Source of the DNA: Sindora glabra
Taxonomy: Eukaryota > Streptophyta > Magnoliopsida > Fabales > Fabaceae
Assembly: GCA_020226215.1 (NCBI GenBank)
Contig: CM035235.1
Coordinates: 44,173,511-44,237,510 of the forward strand
DNA: 64,000 nucleotides
Direction of reading: 5' to 3'
In this document: piece after piece, positions 34,150 through 47,822 of the stretch
Numbering within the stretch: the stretch's first letter is position 1
Layout of the letters: every line of letters begins with the position of its first letter
Notes under the pieces: generated by a model
Told to the model about the DNA's origin: nothing
Databases searched by the model: none
Seen by the model: only the letters and a program-made list of their open reading frames with translations
Made by a program: the position numbers and the translations under genes

Positions 34150-34960
34150 TCTGAGTCATGATCTAATGAGGGATGTTGTCTCCTCTGAAAGTCAAGTTAT
34201 TTCTATCAATCCATATACACCAGATAGATAGAAGGAAGGTTTGCTCCATTGATTGTTGGAATCCTTTTTGGAGGAAAAAGCATTACTCAGCAGCCAGTCA
34301 AGTTGATTTTGAGAGAAGAAGTCAAATGGGAGAGATGGAGCATTGAGTGAGTTCTAAACTACCTTTTCCTTAGGGCAATCTCTAAGAACATGAATAATAG
34401 ATTCTATTTCTCCTGAACAAAATTGGCAATAAGGCAAGTTAGAGAGATGCCTCTTCCATCGCAAGAAATTAGTGACAATTCTATCTTGGGCACACAGCCA
34501 AAAGAAAGCACAAATCATTTGTGGAATTTTTATTGACCAAATTTTACTATAAGGAGGAGAAATATGATTTCTATCTTTCAGAGAAAGCCATTTATAACCT
34601 GATTTGGCATAATAGACTCCATCATCTGATTGGCCCTAGCAAAGTCTATCTGGACCATGAGAAGAGAGCAGAAGAGGTATTGCTTGGAGTTTAAGAACAA
34701 TCTCCTTAGGAAGATGAGAGTTAATTCTACTGAGGTTCCAATTTCCATCACTGATGACATCCTTGACAAGGAGGTTTTTATCGACTTGGGATTTGATGGA
34801 TAGAAGATCTTCTACTCTGAAATCTCTAGCCCATCTATCTGTCCAAAATCTGGTGTTCAAACTAGAATCAATATAGAACCTGTATCCATCTTTCAGCTCC
34901 TCTAAACTTTTAACTATATCCTTCCAAATTGGGGAAGCTCTTGTAGAGATTTGCAAGTTA
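34150..34960 (-). pseudogene. LINE ORF2 C-terminal region with zinc-binding segment
   Basis: Reads SPIWKDIVKSLEELKDGYRF, FWTDRWARDFRVEDLL, then near 34410-34500 a reverse-transcriptase-associated zinc-binding segment (LPYCQFCSGEIESIIHVLRD). This order is usual between the RT and RNase H of plant LINEs. Several frame breaks. Confidence 0.7.
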
Positions 34961-34999
34961 AGACTTAGGTTTTCTTTACATTTATACTTTTGCCTGTAG

Positions 35000-36420
35000 A
35001 CCTAGACCTAAGGCTTCTTTTTCTCCTAGATGATGTCCCATCCCAATTTGCCCATTAGAGCTATATTAGTCTCCCTGGATTTTCGAATTCCAAGATCTAC
35101 AAGCTTCTTTGGAAGAGTGATTATTTCCTAAATGACAAGATGAAGACCTCTTCTAGTTTAATGAGATCTCCAGATGAAATTTCAGACAATTGAATCAATT
35201 TTATCACAAGTACCCACTAGAAGAAGAGTAGTCTGCATGAAATAATCTAGAATGGTGTTTAAGATAGATTGAGCCAAAGTAATCCTCCCTACAATATTGA
35301 GAAGACTGCTTCTCCAAGCTGAGAGTTTAGCTTCCAGCTTTTGGATTATAAAATAGAAATGAGCTTTGCTAGCCCTTCTTCTAAATAGAGGAATACCAAG
35401 ATATTTCCTATTATCTTCTATAAAACTAATACTGCAGATCATTTTTATGTTAGAAATAGTTCTCCTAGGAATTTTAGAAGACCTACTTCATTCCTAAAAA
35501 TCTACAGAATTCATTTAAGGAAGCTATAACCACTCTAGCTTGAGCTATTGTACCCTTGGCAAATAGCAAAACATCATTAGCAAAGAAGGGATGAGATATG
35601 GAAGGACCTCCTCTAGAAATAGATAAAGGATGCCATTCTCTTCTATTAACTTTTTCTGAATAATTTAGGAGAAAACTTTCTTACAAAGAACAAATAAATA
35701 AGGAGATAATAGGTCTCCTTACCTAATTCCTCTTTTAAGAGAAAAAGAATTAAGCCTTTCACCATTCCATAATATGCTAAATGAAGAACCAGCAACATAA
35801 TTCATTATCAAAGAAATGGTTTTCTTAGGAAATCCAAACATGTTAAGGGTCCATTTAAGAAAGTTTCAATCCATTCTGTCATAGGCTTTCTCAAGGTTAA
35901 TCTTGAACATCATAGCACCCTTCTTACTTTCTGTTTTTCAGATAAAGTGATGAATCTCTTGGGCAAGAATGATATTATCTGTGGTATTCCTGCCCAAAAT
36001 GAAACTGCTCTAAAAAGGGCTTATGATATTAGATATGAAAGTCCTACTTCTATTAACTAAAACTTTGGTAATTAGCTTGTAGACAACATTACACAAATTG
36101 ATAGGCCTGAAATTAGTTAAACATTAAGGAGCTTCAATTTTTAGGATGAGAATCAATAGAGTTTCGCCTAGACCAGATGGAATACCTCCTGTGAGATAGC
36201 TTCAGAAGCCAGCTTCCAGATGGAGTCACTAACAATTTCCCAATAATTTTTGAAGAAAATGGCTTGAAACCTATTAGGACCAGGAGCTTTATAAGATCCC
36301 ATAAACATAAGGGCCTTATAAACTTCATCCTTACTGACAGGGGCAACAAGAGCATCTTTATCTTAGGTGGTCAATTGAGGAAAACAATCCAAGACTAGGT
36401 TTGTGTTATCTCTATTAGCA
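35000..36420 (-). pseudogene. LINE ORF2 reverse transcriptase
   Basis: Reads DEVYKALMFMGSYKAPGPN and FFKNYWEIV at the start (36240-36340), then about 35561-35584 FANDVLLF at the catalytic box, and YLGIPLFRR with LNIVGRITLAQSILN further on (35250-35410). The catalytic FADD pair is FAND here, so the first metal-binding Asp is lost. Stops and frameshifts occur across the domain. Confidence 0.8.
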
Positions 36421-36959
36421 AGATTACAAAATAGGTTCTGAAAATGATTAGAAATGGCATCCTTTAATTAATTCTAATCTGTAGTTTAGTTTCCATCTGA
36501 AGGTTTTAAGCATTCAATCTTATTTTGTCACTTTCTAATAATTGTTATGGCATGAAAATACTTTGTACCTCGATGTCCCAAAGCGATTTGTTGAAGACGA
36601 GACTTCTGGAACTAGAAAATTTCTTCTTGCTTAAGGATCTCATTAAATTCCTCATTCAAATGTTTTTCAAAATTTGCCAAACTATGAGAATATTGAAAAG
36701 AAAGATCCTATTGAACTCTTCCCAGCTTGACTAAAACTCTTCTCTTGCATTGAAAAATATTGCCAAACTCCCTCTTGTTAAATTCCATACATTTTTCTTG
36801 GAGTTGGTGAAGTTTATAAGGGACATTGAGGATAGACTTATTCTAGCATTGCTCCATTACCTTTTTAAAACTTTGATGCTGCATCCAGATTTCTTCAAAT
36901 TAGAAAGGCTTGTTTTTGGGATTCACAAATTCTCCTTTGCTCTTTAAAAGGATAGGATG

Positions 36960-37645
36960 GTGATCTGAAATGATTCTTGGTAAATGGAGGACCACAACTT
37001 CAGGAAACTTTTCTCTCCAACTTGAAGTGACCATAGCTTTATCTAGCCTTTGAGATGATACACAATGACCTCTCGCCATATGATGCCAAGTGAATTTAGG
37101 CCCATTAAAGCTTAAGTCAAGAAGATTACAAGTAGCTATGTTTTCTGAAAAATTATCGATTCTGCGAGTACAAATTTGACCTCCTCTTTTTTAGTAAAAT
37201 AAGCAATATCATTAAAGTCTCCAATAGCCACTATAGGCATATAAGATTGGAGAAAGTAATCTTTCAGCTCATTCCACATAATCCCTCTAGAAGATGGAGT
37301 AGGACTTGCATAAATCACAATCAGATTCCATGTAAAATCCCAAGCCTTAACTTGAATAATGATAAACTGATTATGAGTTTTGAGGATTGAAAAATAGTAC
37401 AAGGAGTTATAACCTAACACCCAAATACCACTAGAGAATCCCTGGGGATCCTAAATTGCAATGGGATTAAATCCTCTTTTATTCCACCAATTTCTCTCTC
37501 TACTAAAAGGGATATAAGCCTCTAGAAGTACAATTACTTCTGGCTAATGAATTTGAATTAGATTATTCATATTCCTCTTAAAATTCATATTAACAGCACC
37601 TCTAACATTCCAGGCTAGAATGGAGAAATTATTTAATTGAGACAT
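36960..37645 (-). pseudogene. LINE ORF2 endonuclease domain
   Basis: Starts MSQLNNFSILAWNVRGAVN (Asn of the first metal-binding motif present) at 37645 and has VIYASPTPSSR and PIVAIGDFNDIAYF (the GDFN motif) near 37190-37330. This is the APE-type nuclease that nicks the target to prime reverse transcription. Broken by stops after about 35 codons. It begins 41 bp after the ORF1 stop. Confidence 0.8.
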
Positions 37646-37685
37646 AATCCAAAAAGAAGGAAAAAGGGTACCAATCACAAACTTA

Positions 37686-38713
37686 TTAAGTAGCTTCACA
37701 TAGAATTTCATCATCACTCTCAAAAGATTCAGCTGCACTGATATCTTCCTCTCCATCTTCATTAGCTGAACTGTGTCCAAACTCCATCTCATTATTCTTT
37801 AATTCAGGAGGTTTACCTTCATGATCTCCCTGAGCCAGAGGATTTTTAGATTTGTGAACATTCATACTCCTCTTGATGCTTAATTTTGGATACACCTGCT
37901 TAGCTTGTGTATTTTGAGACATATGATTGGCGATAGGGACTAAATTTCTTTATTTATGCTTTGACAAGGAAGTCAAAAGTTTTCTTCTAGTGGTTGCATC
38001 AAATTTCAAATGATTCTCAAAAGAGAGACTTCTGGGTATTCCATGGAACACTATAGTTCCTTGAATTTCTCCTTGAATCATTGGATCACAGATTTTTAGG
38101 GAGGAAGCAAATTTGGACTTCTTTGTAATGACCTAAGATGGGGACATCATGGCCTTTTCTGGATTGAAGGGAGCTTTAATCATTTCCTATTGAGCCTTAT
38201 CTGAATTTGGGTCATCCAATTTTGAAAGAAGTTCAAAAGCATTTTGTTCCTTCATTTCTCTAGTTTTACCATCCAAAGTTTCTCCTTATTGTGGATTAGC
38301 ATTATAGGCTTTATATTTCAAATTATTACTCTTATTTCTTTTTGAAGTCATCATCCAATCTCCAAACAATGGTTCCTGCTGAGTATTGCAATTAGTCTCC
38401 AAGTCATTAACATTTTTGTTCACCTTTGCCATACATTGATCTTCATTATGACCATATTGACCACAGGAGAAACAAAGTTTATGAAGTCCTTCATATTCCA
38501 CCTTCAGCCAATGTCCACATATCAGAACTTGAGGAATCAAGGGTTTAGTAAGATCCACCTCCATACATAACTGGGCAAACTTACCCTTTGAAGCCATAAA
38601 AATGTTTCTATCCATCATAATGGGATTACCTATGGCTGAGGCAATCACCTTTAAAGATTTGGATTTTTATAAGTTGGTTTATCAAAGCAAGAAACGTATT
38701 CCAAAAATTTAGC
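37686..38713 (-). pseudogene. LINE ORF1 (DUF4283/zinc-knuckle type)
   Basis: Readable from VIASAIGNPIMMDR through LCMEVDLTKPLIPQVLI to the knuckle CFSCGQYGHNEDQC (38433-38474), then a Lys/Asn-rich linker and an acidic end (NEDGEEDISAAESFESDDE) with stop at 37686. This is the RNA-binding ORF1 of plant L1-like elements. The N-terminal half is absent and at least two frame breaks lie between 37922 and 38286. Confidence 0.8.
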
Positions 38714-38720
38714 ATGAAAA

Positions 38721-40375
38721 GTAATTGACAAAGGAAACAAAAATTGTTAAACTGCAAATATGACCGGCAAATTTGTTCTTAGTTTGAAGTGGTCATGGTT
38801 AACATTAGAAAAATGTATAATAGTAGTATTTATTCATTTATTTGGATCTAATTTAGAATTCAGAAGAAAATAAAATAATTTTGCCGCATAATATTTTAAT
38901 GACAATAAATTAGCAACAATAATATAAATATCATTAATTGTCCTTCAATCTCAGAATTTATTGTTTTAATCTTGGAAATTAATTATAATTTCTTCTAAAA
39001 TCTTATTTAGTTGCCCCATGGGTTTGTAAAACCAAAGAGTTTCCTTATTTTTACATTTTTTCTTTAAAGTTTTGATTGTTCTGAAGCAGACTCATGAAAC
39101 CTCATTTTCTCTGTGAATTTAGTACGTGGGCCTTAATGTTAATTAAAAGCAAAAGCTAAGAAGGATTTTTTCCATATCTGAAGAATTTCTTGATCGTTCT
39201 TTAGTGCCTGGTTTAGTAAAACTTCCTGTTCATTCCTTACCGACGTCTAGGATCATAATCGAGCTCAGTGATTTTAATTTACGGACGGAGGGATGGTTCT
39301 TCTTGTTACATTTGGGTATATAGGCTATAACGGTTTTCCTTCCAAAAATCAACATGATTTCTTTTTTTTTTTAATATAAAATATTTTGAAGTTTTGGATA
39401 AAAGATGAAAAAGTTATATATAAAAATTTTAATTGAAAGATGATAACTAGAAATGAACTATTTAAATGTTTTAAATAGATATATAGTTAATTTTATATCA
39501 TTTAGCAACAGTCATGTATGTTTTGTTCTTAACAAAAAAGAGTTACTGGAATGTGAAAATTGACTATAAATTTCAGAGAAAGTAAATAATATGAGAAAAG
39601 AGGCAATAAATAATTATAAAAAATTAAAATTTTATTTATTTACATATACATGATTATACCAACAAATAAAATAAATAATGAATTTTTCATTACATATTCT
39701 ACATACCATTATATTAAAGATGTTGATACATAAAATGTTCCATTCTCATCGAAAATTTGTTGAGTTGATTAGATTCCTATATTTTTCATATTACTTTAGC
39801 AACTTCTAAGTTGAACGGTGTGGCTGACACCTTCCATCATTCCCTAGGGAAGAGAGTCTCCCTCCATGGTGTAATGAAGCATAAGAGATCTTAGTTCTTC
39901 AATTTCTCCCATTGTTACAACAAAAAAGAAAGTGAAGAGTTAGCTCATATTTCCTATATTTAATAACACTATGGAGTGAGACACTCTCCCCATAGATTAA
40001 GATGAAGGTGTGTGAGACTTTTAGAAATTCATTTTCCTTTATTTTTAGTTAAGAACATGGATCGAATGGAAGAATAGTTCCTATTCCATCTCAAGAAGCA
40101 CATTTAGTGATGATCTGATTCATGTTAAAGGTTTTGTGTCCTCTAATATCTTAGCCTTCACAGTGTGATTTTTTGTGATTTGCCACACCATGAAACCAAT
40201 GATATAAGAGGAGGCAAGTCTATTAACAAGATTCAAAGCATCTCCAAATGTGCTTCTTGAGATGAAAGGAAAATTATCTCTAAATTTGACCTAAAACCTT
40301 AAAGTAGATAATAAAGGTAAAAGCATTACTAAAATTGTTTAAAATAGAGATTATGAGTAAAATTTATAGGCAAAT
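38721..40375. other. AT-rich intergenic DNA
   Basis: No gene recognised. A piece around 40080 (TTCCATCTCAAGAAG plus ACA) recurs at 57018 in the repeat tract there, so part of 39800-40375 probably belongs to the element ending at 41858. Confidence 0.45.
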
Positions 40376-40379
40376 TTGT

Positions 40380-41858
40380 GGAGCATTAAATGTTAATTAT
40401 CAAACCACAATTGACATCTAAAGGTGTGGTGGTTAAAACTACAGTGCTTGAGCTTCTTTTAAACATCCATTAGTTGATCGACTAATGTTGTAAGTGTTCA
40501 CTATCAACCATTAAATCATAATACCATAGTATTATTTAAAAGAGCAAACCATTGATACAATTTAACATGTTAGTTAATATTTGAAACTAATGTGATAATT
40601 CACTTTAGATTCCCAATAATATCATAAATACAAATATCAATTATTGTAGATGACCATCAGATGTTTTTTTGTACAAACAACTAACATCAATACAAATATC
40701 CCTTACGCTTTCCAGTAACATTTTAAATACAAACATTAAACTAGTTGTAGATAAGATTTTGACATTGATTTGTATTTACAACCAACCTTTAAAATACAAT
40801 TTTTTTGTGGTTTCTAATAACATCATAGATAAAAAAAAAATAATTAGCTATTGATATTACTTTAGATGTTATTTTCACTTACATTCCGCCATCATGTTTG
40901 TACTCTTTTACATGGATGGGTATTTAAAATTTGATATTCATGTTCGGTTTTATTAAATAACTAATATGATTTTCTATTTTTTTTTTGAGGAAATATGCTA
41001 TAAATACAATTTTGCAAAAAGAAATCTCAGAAACTTTGATAATTTTATACAATAATATCGTTACATAGCAAAGATCAAATATGAACCCCAGAAAAAAGTC
41101 AAACATATTTGAAATTAAAGATGAAATGAAGATGTCAATTACAATAGATCATTATACAAAACATATTACAAATGAAAATACAAAACATTTCTACAACTAC
41201 ATGTATTCTATAAAATAATCTACACATAAACTACACTTTTACAATAGCATCATTATTTATCTAAATTTAGACCCTAAAATAGATTTTTGTTGCAATTTCT
41301 CATTTGCTAAAGAAAGAGGAACACTATTTAGAAATTCTTTAAATTTGTGGAAGCATCTCTTCTAAGACTATAATACCTCCTACTATTTGAAAGTAGGGAA
41401 TATTAGAGTCTTGGTTGGAAAGTTTTCACAAATTCAAAGAATCTTCAAAGAATGAGAGTAAGTTATGCTCAAATTCAACATAAATATTAAAATAAAGAAT
41501 ATGAGTAAAATTTATAGGTACTAAAAATTACAATAAGAGTTAGATACCAATGAAAGCTCAATGTCATATGTATCACACTTTTCAAAGTAAGTAGTGATTC
41601 ACATAACTTTAAATGTCAACCAAGCAACTTGTAAGTTACAAAAGATGCTGGTTGTGAATAATAACATTGATCTTAAGCTTTCATAGAATGAACTTTTATG
41701 CCCCATTAGAAATTATGGCTTTATAACATCAGCTAATTATTTCAATTGATGTGATAAATTGCACTTGTTTTTAGAAATGCTACTATATCATTATACACAT
41801 TGATTTTTACTTAACCAACATCAATATGTTAGTGTTAAAGAGCAATTTTGCAGTAGTG
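40380..41858 (+). mobile_element. CACTA-like element, right end (left end not found)
   Basis: The right terminus inverted reads CACTACTGCAAAATTGCTC. About 1.4 kb before it carries scattered words such as CTAACATCAATACAAATA, AACATTTTAAATACAAA and TTGATTTTTACTTAACC in both orientations, in the manner of CACTA subterminal repeats. The terminus aligns with the one at 57661 over more than 40 bp. No target duplication could be tested without the left end. Confidence 0.45.
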
Positions 41859-42604
41859 AAAAATAATATGAATTTATAATGAAATAAAGTCTAATAATCC
41901 GTTTCAACATAACATGCATGTGTACTTTTAAAGATTTTGAATATTTAGGTTCCACACAAATCTATATTGAATGAAGGTAAATCCAAATGATATTGTTTTT
42001 TACCTTTTAAAACAAAATAGTAGAAAATGCATGCAGATGAAATGCAACTGTAAGGGAACGAAAGACGGACATTTTGTTTAAAAAAATTACAACAAAAAAA
42101 AGAAAAATGAAAAGAAAAATTTTAAGTCGTCCTATTAAAAAATTACATTTATTATCCTTTCTCTCCTGCTTTTTTACTCCAATCATATTATGATACTACT
42201 AAATGAATCTTTCTTGGACTTAAGTCTAATTAGACTTCTCAGGTGCTCTTCTTATTTTGGCCATTGGTTTTAAACCATCTATTGTAAGTTAGTAAAATGC
42301 TCTGAAAGATTCTTATTTAAGTTGAATTAGCCCGTACACGCCTTCCATTTACAGTTTAGATTTAATTTAATTATGCAGACATCATGTTTTGCCCGGACTT
42401 TGTCATTTCCAGGCTTTGCATTATTTTCTAGTACTTTATTTTTTTTCTAAGAAATATATATATGCAACTAACGTGTCATTAACCAACAATGGCAGGTGAA
42501 ATAATATTGTTAATCTTTTGGGACCAAGATGCAATAAATGTGAGATTCCCGTTTCAATTGGATACCTACTAATGTAATCCATGTGGTATGTTAACAGCTA
42601 TTAG
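41859..42604. other. AT-rich intergenic DNA
   Basis: Nothing recognised. Confidence 0.4.
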
Positions 42605-43356
42605 TGTTACAAGTTGGCCTTGTAAATCAAATGACTAGACAAACAAATTCGGTTTAGAATAAAATTTGGCTAATAAATAAAGCATACGATAGAGGTCTTG
42701 TAGCACAATTTTGGAACCAATTTGGCTTATATTTTTCCACTTTTTTCCCATTTTGGGGCCTTTCTTGCAATTTCCACCAAGGTAACTTGTTCAATGAAAA
42801 TAACAAAGCATATGATTGTGATCCTTGCAATGTTATATTTTTATTAATTTATTTTGGTAGCAAAATTCCAGTCAAAGCATGGCAAAAAGGCCTTATGACA
42901 ACCCAAAAAAAGTATATCAATTCCTATCAAGAAGACTTTTGCTCAAAATGCTCTTTAAGGGAGGAGTACCTAACTAACCTTGGTTGTTGCTTGGTACTAA
43001 TTTAGGTGTTGAAGTGTGCGACTCAATGCCTCCCTAGCAAACTTCTAATAGCATAATGATGCTTTATATTATTAATAAAAAATGCCTTTCTTCAAAGCAA
43101 GAAGTCCCAAATTTTGGCCACATTTGAATGCATTTGTTTGCATTGCATATCTTGCATCATTGCTGCCTTTCTTTGTGTGTTGGTTGCATATAGATGCTGC
43201 TTATATGCTTATGTTGTTCTAATTCTATCATGCTTGTGTGTTTGATCCATTAATTGTAAGCTTAGGTAGTGTATTAACTAGTTGATTAATTTATTCCTCG
43301 GGTAGTAAAGGTTTAAGCACTATACAACATGACTATTGAGTTGCGGATTTACGACA
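42605..43356 (+). repeat. Solo LTR of the gag-only retrotransposon group
   Basis: 752 bp from TGTTACAAGTTGGCC to TTTACGACA, parallel in content to the LTRs at 21048 and 24074: TTTTGCTCAAAATGCTCTTT with AAGGGAGGAG, GGTAACTTGTTCA and GGTTTAAGCACT in the same order. No internal region follows. Flanks ATTAG (42600-42604) and ATTAA (43357-43361) agree at 4 of 5, a plausible target duplication, so this is a solo LTR left by recombination. Confidence 0.78.
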
Positions 43357-43420
43357 ATTAACCAAGGCAAATTTACTGTATATATCTAGGACATAGAATT
43401 CAATCCTAGTAAATTAGTTA

Positions 43421-43782
43421 CCCCTTGTTTGGCAACATTAAAAATAAGATTTCATTTCATTCTCCAATGAATTTTTAAAAAAAATGGTATTTAACTTTAA
43501 ATATAAAAGGATTTCATTTCATTTACAATTCCTATTTTAATTACATTTGTGCCATTATGAAATTCACCCAATTTAGTAAGGATTTCACTAAAATTCATTT
43601 CATTTGACCAAAAAAATATTTTATATAAAATTTTTACCCTCTTACTAACATTATATTTATCATAATATCATCAAATTTTAATTTTTAATTAAATTTCATA
43701 TATTTTTAATACATTTTAAATAAAATAATTAATTTATAAATGAATTGAAATCATTATTTTTGATAAAATATCCAAACAATAG
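43421..43782. mobile_element. Possible MITE with TTGTTTGG ends
   Basis: CCCCTTGTTTGG at the left and CCAAACAATAG at the right are short inverted ends of the kind seen in plant MITEs. The interior is AT-rich with ATTTCATTTCATT words in both orientations. No target duplication was seen. Confidence 0.35.
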
Positions 43783-46700
43783 AATTCATTTATAAATGAA
43801 TTGAAATCATTTCAATTGAAATGAAATGAAATCAATTCTAAAAAAATTACATGGCAGAAGTCTTCCCTTACTCTTCTCGTTATTGGATCACGAGTACCAA
43901 GAAGTCGATAAAAATTAGTTACGCAAAAGTAGTCATGGACACAGCCTATATATGGTTTACATTAAAATTGATTCTCTCTCTTTATTTTTCATGTTTTGAC
44001 ACAGAAACTTTATGTACAGTAGAACTCAGAATATTTTTAGATACAGTGAAACTCAAAAAAATTTAATATTTATTACTCTCCAATATGAAAATGATCGAAC
44101 AGAAGAGTATACAAATCCGTGACACACATATCAGAGAGCCATATAATTATTATGATAAAGATGGCAAAAACTGCATGAAGTTTATATTTTAATTGATTAA
44201 ATTAGTTGAAAGTGGTAGCCTTAATTCAAATTCAATGTCAATTTCTTTTGTGTTATTTCTATTTATAAATTGTGAGATATTAGAGTACATCAATTTTAGA
44301 AGCAATAAATGAGAAATTGAGGAAAAAAATTATCAGTTTGGTGTAATTTTAATGAACCAATGTTAATAATATATTATTCAATTTTTTTCAGCAAACCACT
44401 AAAAAATCCAAAAAAATTTAGTACAAAATTAGTCCATAGAAGAAAATGAATTGTTGAGATTATGAAGCCAATGAAACGTCTAATTTAAGTTTTAATTATG
44501 GTTATCATCTCTAGATAGTGTGAAAAATTAAAAAGGTAATTTATATTGTTAATTCAATTCAAAACTTTTGTATCTTTTCTTTTACAGTTAGAAAATTAAT
44601 TACCAAGAATTTATTATCAGACAACAAATTGAAATAAGGTCTTAGCTTATGATGGTATAAGTAATAAATTTTACAATATAATATTTTAAATATTCTTATA
44701 AAATAATTTTTTCTGAATATTTCACTTAAATACACAAGTCAAATTAGACTTTATTTAAAATAAATTAGGTTTATGGAAAAATATATATGATCAGTTTAAT
44801 TTGATTTGACTTGTACATAAAATTTTCAACAGTTGACCAGAAAATATTGAATTTGTAGTTAAATCAGCTTTGCAGCCAGTTTTGTTATAATTAATAAAAT
44901 ATATATACAAAAAATTTAACACTGTAAATTAATAATGCAATGAAATCTAATACAACAATCATATCAAAATTGCAAAATGTAATTTAAAAATATTAGAATT
45001 AATAAATGTTTAATTTTATTTATTTTTTTCCCCTATTAGAGATCAAAACCTAGCAAAAAAATTTTAAAGATCGGAATTATGGAAACTTGACATTTTTTTG
45101 TTCAAAATACAGACATTATGCAAAAATAATATACACATATTTCTACAATATCCCATCTCATTACCACTTACAAGGACCTTGTTCCGCATAACTATCTCTT
45201 AGATGTTTCCTAATCCAGTAACGGCAGCGAAAGGAGTCCTTGAAACGTAAAAAATTTAAAAAGGAAACCATTTCATATTTTGATGAGTCATAAGTTTCAG
45301 TTTGTCTACTCACATGAATTGTCACCAACATATTCACATAGTTTATTGTGTGTGAATATATATAATCACAACTAAAATATGGTGAATAGATTTATAAGTT
45401 ATTGTTCTTATTTTTTATAGACTTATTCTTCAAAATATAATTATATATACACATAATTATTTAAACAATATCGGAGAAAATTAATTTTTTTATATTTAAT
45501 CAGAATAAGTATCAAGTTTTAGATTATTTAATAAAATTGTTTCAATTTATCTTGGATCAAGAAAAAAAAAAGATATGTACTTGTTTTGATGCTTTTTATT
45601 TACATAAAACCTTGAAAGTGCGTCCCCTCCAATAAAAATGTGTTATGATAAATGGGACTTGCATTAAAATTATTAAAACATTCTCACAATACTAATATGA
45701 TAGTTTTAAATGTTAATATCAATTATAAAATATAAAACTAACTACTCAATTATATTTTTTCCATTTTGATTTACTCGTTGAGCTTATATATGACATCCAT
45801 ATTGGAACTTTGGATTCTGTCTGCAATTTTGGCCTCTATGTAAACTTGTGATGTAAATGGGAGAAATCAAAAGGAGGAGTAGTATTGACGGCAACGAGGG
45901 AAATGCAGTGCAAACTAAATGCAAAATATTTTTAAGTAAACAGTCAAATTAATCCTTGAAAAATATATTTCACATTAAAGTTTTTTTAAAGTGACCTTTA
46001 TATCATATAAGTATGAAAATTCCCAATTTCTATATTAAATTTATCCATGAAAATAGATTTTTTAAAATTTTAGTTAATTAATGTAAAATAATTTTCCGAT
46101 AGGAATTTTGTAGAACATATATTTTTAGGGACAAATTGGGTAGTTTATTCAATATTTTTCTACAACTGAGTAATTTTAGTCATGGCGCAGGATGAAAATT
46201 AATCGTGCATAAATTTCGATCAAAAAGTATAAAGGAGTTGCGCACAACTTTGGTTTTTTTTTCTGTTTTTAAAAATAGTTTTCTTTTTTTTTTAATAAGA
46301 AAAGAATCTATTTGCCAATCTGTTTTTAAAATTTATTTTTAAGAATTTTATCTAAATTTGTAAGTTAAAAATAGAAAAATAAAAGTAACTTTTAGTTGTT
46401 TAATGAATTTGTTTTCTTGTTTTTGATATTATTCTTATAATTAAATGAAATATTTCATTGTTTAGAATATCAACCAGCTTTTAATCTTAGTTTCCTTCAA
46501 TTCAAAAACTAACAGTTTTTTAAGAACAAGAATTTTTAAAATAGTTTTTGAGAACAATTTCTAAAAATACAAAAGTAAAAATATATCCAAACACAACCTT
46601 TATTTTTATTTTTGAATCTTATTTTTGAATCTACAAGAAAAGTTAAGGAAAATAAGTTATCCGTGACATCGTCATTTTATTTCCAGTCGTTAGCAAAAGC

Positions 46701-47820
46701 ATTCTACAATAATTTACATTTCAAGCCAAAAACATTTGGTTCAAGCAGTAATTGATGTAACTTAAATGTTTTATGCCTTCCATTATATCCAAAGTTCAAT
46801 TATTGATTTTGCATTTGTGTTTCTAGTAGTTTAATTATTCGTATGATTGAAAAATAAAAAAAGCAAATTGCATTTTAAGAGAAACAACACAATGAAATCG
46901 TTACAAAATAAATTATTTTTCTTTGTGTGATTAGACCTTTTCAATTAATTAACAATTACACGTTTTCCTAAATTAACATAATGGATTGCTATATTCCTTA
47001 TATATTATGCAAATAAAAAGTTTCTTTTGCTTAGGAGATTTATAAGTATGCCTTATTCTTTATCAAAAAAAGTAAATGATTAAATTCGATCATAGAAAAT
47101 CGATTTAACATTAAATTAGCTCTAATTTCTATTATGGCACTAATTTAGTCCAATTTCATTTAATTTAACATTAAATTTGTCCTACCATTATTATTAGTGT
47201 TTGTTTTTCACTTAAAATTTATTTAACATTATTTTAATAAGGTGACCTTACATGTTTTTGCATGAATTTGTTTATATGAAAATTAAAATTCTCATTTGAA
47301 CATAAAGCAACAATAAAAACTATATTTGAGAATATAAATTCCCATCTAAAACATTTTGAAAAAAAAAATCCATTGAAAACAATATTTCCAAATAAGAACT
47401 CCCATCTAAAACCAAATCCTTAATTACTTTTACTTAATGTAGAAGAAAATCCCACTTAAAGTAAAATCCTTAATCCATTATTATCCTAACTATGATCAAA
47501 TATTTATTTTGCTTTTTGAGAAGTTTACTCATTGTTTGGTTCATTGATTGATTTTTCTAAACAAGTATCACAATTGGATGCTCAAGGATTTTTTGTGTGT
47601 GAGCAAAATATAATATTTTTCTCTTAAAAATTAATTTTCTAGCGCAACGTAGTATTTTGTATTTATATTGATCTATAGTTAATTTTGATATGTTTAACTG
47701 CAAATCAAGTTTGCTAGCAAAAATACTAATGACCAGACTAATATAATGTTAAAATAAAAGTTTAGATTAATATAATATCAATATAATATTTTAGAACTAG
47801 TTTGATATTAATATAATGAT
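43783..47820. other. Long AT-rich intergenic stretch
   Basis: About 4 kb with no supportable gene, RNA or transposon end. Mostly A/T runs; frames are short. Confidence 0.45.
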
Positions 47821-47822
47821 AA

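Larger units (their letters stand above)
33474..38713 (-). mobile_element. Plant L1-type LINE, decayed
   Basis: On the minus strand, from about 38713 down: ORF1 with a C-x2-C-x4-H-x4-C knuckle, ORF2 with APE-type endonuclease, reverse transcriptase, zinc-binding region and RNase H, then an A8 tail (33474-33481 read inverted). About 5.2 kb. The ORF1 N-terminal part before VIASAIGNP is missing, so the element is 5'-truncated. Frames are broken in many places. ATGAAAA occurs just outside both ends (33453-33459 and 38714-38720), a candidate but weak target duplication. Confidence 0.85.
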
